The translations under genes were made by a program, and so were the position numbers. 64,000 nt of DNA from contig NC_073358.2 in assembly GCF_027580225.2 (NCBI RefSeq), positions 27,120,501 to 27,184,500 of the forward strand. Direction: 5' to 3'. The DNA comes from Misgurnus anguillicaudatus (lineage: Eukaryota; Chordata; Actinopteri; Cypriniformes; Cobitidae). The notes beneath the pieces are model-generated. The model did no database searches and had not been told where the DNA came from. It was given only the letters and a program-made list of their open reading frames with translations. Position 1 is the stretch's first letter, and every line of letters starts with the position of its first letter. Below, one piece after another: positions 38,201 through 48,700 of this stretch.

Positions 38201-41200
38201 AAGGAAAGTTTTTTTTGGCAAAAATTATGATCGTTCTGCTAGATAAGACCCTTATGCCTAAATTGGGATTGTTTAGAGCCCTTTAAAAGCTGCATCGAAA
38301 ATCCTGGAATGTTTTCCTTTAAAAAAAAACGTAATTTTTTCTCGGCTGAACAAAGAAAGACACCAACATCCCGGATGACATGGGGGTGAGTGAATTCAGA
38401 TTTTTTTATGAAACTGGAATATTCCTTTAAGTTTCTGTTAAAAACAACCATACTTGTTAGCGACTTCCTTTCCCTACTTTTATCTTTCCTCTGTTTTTGG
38501 AACATAACAAATCCGTAAGGGATAACATCGCCACAGCTGCCTTACTGTCACAGCTGCCTGACTGACTTTTTTCATGACTCAATTTGCATTTCTTTTGCTT
38601 AGGTGATGCGTCACCCTGATCACGTGGCCTCAGTTGTGGTCCTCTGGGCCCATCACGAGAAGATGGTTGCTATTGACCAATCAGTGGCCTTTATGGGCGG
38701 GTTAGACCTTGCTTTTGGGAGATGGGATGACAGTGACTACAGGCTGAGCGACTTGTCCCCCCCTAGAAGAACTGCAGATCCAGACCTAGAGGTATAAGTA
38801 TAAACACTAAATGTAGGTGTATATAAAGGAAGATGTTTATATTGAGCAAAGAATCGTCACAGCTCTGTTATATACAGTACTGTGCAAAAAGTCTTAGTCC
38901 ACCATCACCAGCATTCATTGTTGTTTTAGCAAAGATTTGATGTCCATCCATATTTATTTTTCACTCTTTTTTTTAAGATACAAACAGAAAATAAAAGAAA
39001 ATATGTACACAAAATTAAAAACAAAACCATTTTCAAAACTAAATGTATTGTAATAAAGAGAAAAAAGTATATATGATTACTATACAATTGCAAAAACAAC
39101 AAATCTTATGGTAGCATGGTGGCCTAAGACTTTTGCACAGTACTGTATAATTACAAAAAACATACTGTATAAATTATACATTATGAGTAAATAATGACTG
39201 TAAAGATTTTTTTTCGATGAACTATACTTTTATATAAAGTCTTGATGCCTTGCTTTTTTCCTTTTACTTGTCTTTTTTTCTGTTTTATTTTCCTGTCCTG
39301 GTATTTCTGTTTCAGTCTGATACAGTAGACAGTTCTGCAATTCCTCTGACAGACCCTGAGTCAGGTCAAAAGTGTGAGGATGAAGTAGACCTGAGCTGTA
39401 ATGCCCTCATGTGGCTTGGAAAAGATTACAGCAACTTCATCAAGAGAGACTGGACACAGCTGGATCAGCCTTATCAAGGTACACACTTTGATAAAAAGAT
39501 ATATTTTCATAAATATAACATTTTTAAACTAAAACCAAATTTTGTCATTTGAAGTTTAGCCAGTAGTGTAGCACTTAAAGATGCAATTTGTATTATCTGC
39601 GCCGCTAGATGGCGCGAGATCAAATCAATAAAAATGACGTTGTTTAATGACGTTGTTTTATATATATTTGCAAGAGTTCCTTTGTGATCAGATCATCCAA
39701 TCAGAATTAAGAATAACACCTACTTATTTTTCTTTTTTTCCCAGACAATGTTGACAGGACCCAGGTACCACGTATCCCCTGGCGGGATCTGGGCGCGGTG
39801 CATCACGGAAAAGCAGCCAGAGACCTTGCACGGCACTTCATTCAGCGGTGGAACTTCACTAAGGTGAGAAGTTTAATAACTAATAAATTTAATATTTTTT
39901 ATGAAGTAACATGTATTGTACAAACTAATGTTTTTTATATGTCCTTTTAAGATCTTCAAAAATAAGTACAAGGATGACTTCTACCCGTACCTACTTCCGA
40001 AATCTCATTGTACAGCAGATAAGCTTCCGTTCAGTGTTCCTGAAGCCAGAAAAGCCTCTGTACAGGTACAACTTTCAAACACATTTATTGCCGTTTTCTC
40101 TTCATCATTCAGTTTATTTTTTTCTTTGCAGTCATATATTGTCTCCTTTGTTCTCTCTTTTAGGTTCTCCGTTCTGTCGACCGCTGGTCTGCTGGCACTT
40201 GTGAACGCTCTATCCTCAATGCCTACATACATGTTATTGAGAACAGCGAGCATTACGTGTATCTAGAGGTAACACACACTCCTGAGTAACCTGAGTAAGC
40301 CAACAACATTTACCTCTGACTCATAAGACTTAATGCCCACACACAAAAGGCATTGGTCTCTTTTCACAAACACAGTGTCACTGTTGTTGAGCTGTATGCA
40401 GTGTTCATTCCCACTGAATCATGTGATTTTACTGCATTCAGCTGGCAACTCACAATAGCCCTCTGATTTATTAAAATCAAGGAAACAGGGTCCTAATGCC
40501 AGTCATACTATAAAAACTGGAATGGATAGAACAGATTCCCCCAAACTGCATCCAGATTGAATTGTTGTGTCCTTAAAGATTCAAATATCCAAATTCACCA
40601 GCACAATGTTATATATTTTGTTACAAAAGTCGCTCTCGCAATACTTTAATGTCATATGCAGATCATTCGTTGCATATGGAAGTAGTTGTAGTGTACAGTA
40701 CGCCACTCTGTTGTTTCTATAAAATGGCTTACGTTATAAAGTAATGGTTACAAAAACTTTACATTGATTTACGACATCAATTGACATGATTTGTGAGTCT
40801 CGTTGGATTGATCGACATCAGCAATGGAGGGGAAGACTACTACTCACATTATTGCACGCTCCTTTGCAAGCTACACCTTAAGCTGCATTCACACTAGTCT
40901 CGCGTAGCCAGACCTTCAATACTGAAGGTATTGTGTTTTTCGCTGCTTTTTCTGGACAAAGCAAAGGCCGCCCACGAGCTGTTTGACCGACATGTCAAAC
41001 AACCAATCACAGTTTGTTTTGTCTAGCTTCACGTTTCGGACTCCCCACAATAACGAGCCGGCTGGCAACAAGTCAGTTATTGAAATAACCAGCCGCAACC
41101 AAATAGTATCTAAATAAACAACATTACTCACCATATGACAACGTTGAGCACTTCATCAACAGCCACACCAATGAGACGATCCTGTTAAACGTCTGTTTGA

Positions 41201-44200
41201 AGCATATCTCTCCACTTTTTAACACATACAAGCAATTCAGGAGAACCAAACTTTTAAACTCCCTTAAAGAAAACTCTTGGACGTCTTTTAGAGAGTCGAT
41301 GCCACGAACTATGCATATTTTTGAGAATCCAATGTTTAGCTGATCATGATAACTGCTCATTATTATCCACGTGAACACGACTGATTCTCTTCCTCAATGG
41401 AACGTCAGAGCTTTGTTTTCCAGGGACTGAAACTAATCGCGACACTCGCGTCTCCTGGAAATCCGTTTTTTTCCAACCAATCAAAGATGACTTTAACATT
41501 CTCACAGGGTTTCCAGAAAAGTGTACGAAAAACATCAGACGTTCAGCCAACAGTTTGTGGCCGTGACGTCTGAGGCTGAGACTACATTCAGACTAGCAGC
41601 GACTAACAGTAGCAGAGCGACGCAATCTCATTGATTTCAATGGCAGCTTGGCGACTTCCGGCGACAGTGACCGTTGGCTTCTGGTTGGGGCGACAAAGTT
41701 GAGAAATGTTTTACTTTATGCAAGTTATGAGCGACTTGCGGGGCGACTACCAATGAGAACGAAGCAGTGGAGTTCACGTCATCCATCTCTCGTCAGTTAC
41801 TGGAGTGGACGGTACAAATTTTTTTATGACAACCAGATTTAGAAACGTCTCTTTTGAAGAGACAAACGACAAAGTCGCTTATAATGTGAATGTACCTTTA
41901 TGCCCCATTCAGACCATAAGCGAATAGCAGTAGCAGAGCGACATGATCTCATTAATTTCAATGGAAATGAACTTGCCGACTTCTGGCGACACGAGCGACA
42001 TTGACCGTTGGCGACTGAGTGGGGTGTGTAGCGACATGACAAAGTTGAGAAAAGTCAAACTGTATTCGACTGATAAGCGACTTTAGGGAGCGACTTACCA
42101 ATGAGAGCAAAGCAGTAGAGCAAAGCACGTCATGCACCTCTCGTCAGTTAATGGAGTGGACGGTATTCATTTGTCTATGACAGCCAGATTTAGAAACCAC
42201 CTCCTAATGACCTAATTGAAAGAATCAAGCGACACACAGCGACAAAGTCGCTTGTAATGTGTATGGGGCATTAGTTGTCGTTTTTTGACCTCTTTGACCT
42301 CTGCCTTTAAAAACAATAAGATTTTGGTCATTAAATGCTAATACCATGTTTACAAAATAAGTTTAAGTTTGGCCATAAAGGTTATGAAATGATTACTACA
42401 AGAACTTCACAGACAATAACACGCATGTGGTTCTCACTTTTGCAGTATGTGATATAGAGTCACCCCAGAGGCAAACCATCTGCTGTTCCCATTCTTTTTC
42501 AGAATCAGTTCTTCATCAGCTGCGCAGATGAGAAGAGCGTACACAACACCATCGGGGACGCTATTGTCAAGCGAATCCTACGTGCTCACAGGTGTGTTAG
42601 CAGTGTGAAACATAATACAAAGTTATCTGTTGTGCAGTCGGGGTTCAAAATGACCTTTTTGCCTTACCTATCAATAGCTATGTCTCCATCCACATATTTT
42701 TATGCGCTTTTTGGAGATGCCCATAAAAAACACTGGATGGAAACATTCTAAAAATGTGCATAAAAATAATATATATTTATTATATACAAAAATACAAAAG
42801 ATTATACCGTATTTTCCGGACTATAAGTTACTACGGACTATAAGTTGCATCATTCAAAAATGCGTTTTGAAGAGGAAAAAATTATATAAGTCACACTGGA
42901 CTATACGTCACATTTATTTAGAAAATGATTTTACAAAATTCAAGCCCAAGAACAGACTTTTAATCTGGAAAGGCAAGTTATTCAACTAAACAGTGGCACA
43001 CAGAACAGCAGCCTGAATAGGTGTTTGTCCATGTTAACATAACATTAACATTTATTCAGCTAACACAATAGCATACAGAACATACCTGGGAGGCTAAATA
43101 GGCTATATTAACATGACCAAGCCAATTCAAGTTCACCAAGCTCCCACATCACTAAATCCATTAAATTGGATAAATACCGGAGCAGCATAGAGCAGACTCT
43201 CGCAGCTGTAGACGGTAATGGTTTCTCTTGGTTCATATGAATTAATTTTGACATAGAAGTCGCACCCGACTATGAAGTCGCAGGACCAGGCAAACTATGA
43301 AAAAAGTGTGACTCATAGTCTGGAAAATATGGTATATAAATATATAATATTTATCAGGAAGTGACAATTTTGCACTCTTCAGCTCACTTGATGGAAATTC
43401 ATGTTTTATTTGCAAATTTTTTATGCGTTTTTACAATTATGCGCATAAGTTTAATACGCAATCTTGGATTAAAACATAGCTACTGATTGGTTGCACTGAG
43501 AATAAGATGTTCACGTTCATGAGATGTTTGTCTTTTTTACCCCAGAATTGTATATCAGTGACACATAGCACATGTTATTGAGTTACTAGCAGGGCTTTGA
43601 ACCAGATTTTTTCCCCAATTGGTTCGTTCCGAACAGAAACTGTATTTTAACGTTTACGGATTTCAGTTCAACCATTAAATTGACATTCCCGAATCGGTTA
43701 GAACAAAAAATAAAGTTCCCAAACCGGTTAAAAACGTTCCCCGTCAGCTGTGGGACATACAAATAAGTAGGCTGATCATTAGGGCATTAAAGTTAAATGA
43801 TTAGTCTACAAAATTTGTAAAGGGCTCTATATTGTTATCAAACATTAAAGGTGCAGTGTGTAATTTTTAGAAGGATCTCTTGACAGAAATGCAAAATAAT
43901 ATACAAAACTATATTGTCAGGGGTGAATAAAGACCTTTCATAATGAACCATTATGTGTTTCTTACCTTAGAATGAGACGTTTTTATCTACATACACAGAG
44001 GGTCTCCTTACATGGAAGTCGCCATTTTGTGCAGCCATGTTTCTACAGAAACCCTTAAAGGGACACTTCACCCATTTGCATTAATCTTTGTATAGTTAGA
44101 ACCCCAGACATGCTTCTGAATGGTCGTGCATCATTTCCTCAGTTTCCACTGTGACAGGAGAAATACAGATTTCAATGTTGCACTTCCTTCTTTCAATGAT

Positions 44201-45680
44201 GTAAAAATCATCATTTTGCATCATTGAAAGAAGGAAGTGCTATATTTTTGTTGAGGGAGTGAGACTACAAACACCCCTTTTTTCGGTCAAATAGGCACCA
44301 AATTCGAAATGTATGCTACATTTCGACTACAAATATGACACACTTTCAATAAAGATTAATGTTTCTACGGGTGAAATTCTCCTTTAATGGACAAACTTTT
44401 TTTACTAAGTTGTCTCTGACGATGACATGTTTGGGTGGTGGCGGCTACAGTAACCTCTCTATGTGTTTCAAAACTGAGGGGTGAGCAGTGGACTGAGCCA
44501 TTTGTTGCAATTTGCAACCTCACCACTAGATGCTGCTAAAATTTACACAATGCACCTTTAAAAAAGGCTACATTATGTAAGCGGCATAACTGTAATTCTG
44601 ACCTTAACATGTGCACACACACAGACGGAGGACGAATTCCAAATGGTGCTTCGGGGAGAAGATGCAGCATAAATAGTCGCTCCACATAAAGTGAAAATTA
44701 TGTTGTTTTTCATTGCTTTATTCGCCAAATGGATTTTAATGGACTACAGTATGAGACACTATAGCGCAACTCTCTCTCAAGTTTATACATCCATTCTGAT
44801 CTTTGAAGGGCATAGGGATAATCATGTTTGATTGGAGTCGGCCTTTGCAAGCCTTTGAAACACGTGCAAATGATCAACTTTCTATTTAAATTTGCGTATT
44901 AATCCGCGGATAGAAAGCGAGCCGAACCGTGGGTCCTGATCTGTATGGATCACGGATCAACTGCGATCAGTTACACCACTAATTAGTATTAAAAAACAAA
45001 CATCTTGAGATAATTGGTAGCCTACAATATTTCCCTCTTATGATTGAGCATTAGAGACTTTGGCTTGAGTAGGTTACTTGCTGGTGGCAAGCTTCTCATT
45101 TCTCCGATGAGTCAACGATGAACGGAAGTTCACTGAGTATTGCACAGAAATCTTGTCGAATAACGAAAAAAATTACGGTATTAACCGGTTACCGTTATTT
45201 TAAAGAAACGATTCTGTTCCAGAACTTTTTTTTTTTTGAAAGTTTCTGGTTTTGTTTCTGTTTCTTACAAAACATCACAAGTTTCTGGTTTTCGTTTTCG
45301 TTCCGTGAACCGCTTCAAAGCCTACTAGCAGTGTCATAAAAAGCATAAGTTAGTCAAACACTGCCTCCTATAAAATGTGAAGATACATCTTGATTTTTTT
45401 CCTCATTTTGTTTTACTGGCAATATAACTGTAGTTGTTTAAGGAATGTTCCATATAGATATATGGAAGCCTGAAAAAAACTGTATGTATCCCAAATAAAC
45501 TTTGGTAATTTCCCACTGGGATAAAAGATAAAATTTCACGCTTTGTTAATTTTTTTTAGGCAGACAGTTTGTATGATTTAATTTTGAAGCATGTATTATA
45601 CCATATTTTCCTTGTCAACTATTCATTTTTCTAGAATGAAGTGAAGGCTTTGTTTCTCTGCTGTGTGTGTGTGTGTGTAA

Positions 45681-45743
<63 letters not shown>

Positions 45744-48700
45744 TGGTATAGTGAGGGAAAGAAATACAGGGTGTTTGTTGTAATTCCGCTGCTGCCCGGG
45801 TTTGAGGGTGACATCAGTCAGGGAGGAGGAAACGCCATTCAGGCTATACTGCATTTTACCTACAGGTGCACACATAAACACATCTACATTAATACCATAG
45901 TGACGAGACAAAATACTTGATCATTTATTAGTAAAACATCCAAAGAATAAACTTTTATTATTTCTGGTTTAGGACAATTAATAGAGGAGAGCACTCCATC
46001 CTGTCAAGATTAAAGGAGAAAAGTAAGTGTCTGACAGAAACTTATTTAGCTGTCTGCTGTTTTGACAGTGTGGTACATTTTTGCATCCTGTCATGATGAA
46101 CTAAATCTGTCACTTTCAGTTCTCTCTGTCTGTTAGTGACTCTAAGGGGCGGTTTCCCAGACAGGGATTAGACTAGTCCTAAACTAAAATAAATGTAAGA
46201 GCCGTCCAAACTGAAAACAACTTGCACTGACCTATCTTAAAATACATCAGTGTCCTTTTGTTTTGCCTCAAAATGCACACAAGTAATATTTTTAGTAAGG
46301 CATGTTTGTTAAAACTAGTTATATTTTTTAATTAAACTAAGACCAGTCCCTGTCCAGGAAAGCACCCCTAAATGTCTAACATAGATAAATCATTAATGTT
46401 TTCTTTTTTCACCCAGCCATGCGTTACCCATTGTTCAACCCATTAAGCAATCACACAAACGGTCTGCTATTGTTTTAATGACTGTTGCATCTTTTTATCA
46501 GTGCAGGATGAATGGACACAGTATTTTTCTCTGTGTGGTCTGCGCACACACGCTCAGCTCAGCAATTTGCCTGTTACAGAACTCATTTATGTCCACAGCA
46601 AAGCCCTCATCGCTGATGACCGCCGCTACATCATAGGTGAGGCCTTCAAATGAATGTAACTTTGTAAAATTGACCATCAGAGACAGCCATATATGTATAT
46701 GACACAGGATTCTCACAGTACTATTTCTGTTATGATCACGAGCTCTAAAGGCCATCTGCTGGCAGAAGGTGAAAATGTGGCTTTTAAGTTCTATCCTTCC
46801 TCTCCTTTTGTTATCAGGGTCAGCCAACATTAATGACAGGAGCATGCTGGGTAGTCGTGACAGTGAGCTGGCCGTGCTGGTGGAGGATGAAGAAAGTGTT
46901 CCTTCAGTCATGAATGGAGAGGAGTACCAGGCCGGGCCACTAGCACTCGCCTTGCGAAAGGAGTGCTTTGGGTGTGTATATATGTGTGTGTGTCTAGGAT
47001 AAACTTGGCAAGCTTTGTTTAAAGGGGACATTTCACAAGATTTTTTAGATGAAAATTGAATCTGTGGTTTCCCCAGAGTACGTATGTGAAGTTCTAGCTC
47101 AAAATAACACATAGATAATTTATTATAACGTGTTAAAATTGCCACTTTGTAGGTGTGAGCAAAAATGTAAATTGTAAACGGGAACCCTGCAGTACACTTT
47201 TTTTGGCAAACACATACCTGTGTGTGAGCACTAAACCTGTATACCTGCACTATACCTGTATATATACTTATAGTGGGAAAATTACAAAAGGGGATGCACC
47301 GAAACAACATTTTTGTGCCGATATCAATATTTGATTACTTATGCTGCATTCAGACCAGCCACGGTAGAGGCGTCAAGTGCGAGTGAATTCAATGTTAAGT
47401 CACTGTAATGCTGCGTTTACACCAGCCACGGTAGAGGCGTCAAGTGCGAGTGATTTCAATGTTAAGTCAATGTGAAGACGCATTGACGCACGTCTGGAGG
47501 TCTCGTGGCGTGAATGAGGCATTTAGCGCGGTAGATGCGTCTAGTGTGCACGAATGCCGCGAATTGACTGTCTGGTCTGGTGCGCACGAATGGTGCTTTT
47601 TGTGCATTTTGTGTTTGATGCGAATTTGCAGCTGATGCCCGAGTTGAAAAATTTTAACTTTGGTGGATTTTCGCGCCGCGCTAACCAATCAGGAACCTGC
47701 TTGCTGCTGTGGTGGCAGCCCTGCCCAGAGTCACTCATTCAACATGAAGGAACACTTTATATTGTCAGTGAGCAGTCACCTGGAGCTATACAACACAAGT
47801 TCTTATTTCTATAGAGAGAGGAATAAAAAGGACCTCGCTTGGAAGAGTGTCACTGAGGACATTGGGCAACGTGGTAAGTTGTAAATACACATTTCACTTT
47901 TGAGTCACGTGATGTTTATCGACCTGCGGCATTCCCGCCGTTTTTTCAACTATTTTCCTCCTATAGTAAGGTGACCAAATACAAACCGGTAACTCTCTCG
48001 ATAAATGCACAATCAACATCAGCCATCTTGCAAACAGACAACCGCATAGCACTTGCCCCTCCCACAAGAAGCGGATTTTGCCTCTGACGCGCGTCAAATG
48101 CATTCAAACTGTTCAAGTGGCAAACTAGGTGCGGTAGACGCGATTTTGACACCTCAAACTCGGCTGGTGTAAATGCAGCATAAAGGCGCGTTGGTACGCG
48201 TCTGGAGGTCTTGCGGCACGAATGAGGCGTTTAGCGCGGCTGGTAGACGCCATTCCGCGTTACCCAATGAGGACTTGCTCTAGTAGTGACGTGATTACAG
48301 GAAGCAAGCGGATTCGTAGAAGCCCCTCCCATGACACGAATTTCCACGTGAATGTGTCGATGACTAGAATTTCACGTGTGAATGAATTAAGTAAACTCAA
48401 AATGTTCAAGTGACAAACTAGGCGCGGTAGACACGATTTTGACACCTCAAATGCGGCTGGTGTAAATGCAGCATAAAGACGTGCTGGCGCCATCTGGAGG
48501 TCTTGCGGCGCAAATGAGGCGTTTAGCGCGGCGTGGTAGATGCCATTCTGCATTACCCAATGAGGAGCTTGCTCTACTAGTGACGTGATTACAGGAAACG
48601 AGCGGAGTCGCAGAAGCCCCTCCCATGACGCGAATTTCCGCGTGAATGTCTCGATGACTACATTTTCACGTGTGAATGAATTGAGTAAACTCAAAATGTT

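Larger units (their letters stand above)
36348..38430. mobile_element. TTAA-type palindromic element with two later insertions (pld2 intron 12)
   Basis: It is of the same family as 25539-27262: GAAAACATTCTAGGATTTTT near 36460 and the inverse near 38290-38310. The right end is CCTTTAA at 38430. It is interrupted by a Tc1-type end (36694-36888) and a hAT-like element (36949-38047). It fills most of the intron before the HKD1 exon. Confidence 0.6.

Noticed and set aside
45615..45911. Arg-Glu rich minus-strand frames
   Set aside because: They are translations of the TC microsatellite and of the antisense of pld2 exon 19.
46498..47310. 270-codon minus-strand frame
   Set aside because: It runs antisense across pld2 exons 21 and 22, whose sense strand is clearly the conserved HKD2 coding sequence.
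48260..48694. 144-codon minus-strand frame with an internal repeat
   Set aside because: It follows the 294-bp tandem repeat; the repeated protein segment mirrors the repeated DNA and has no recognisable domain.
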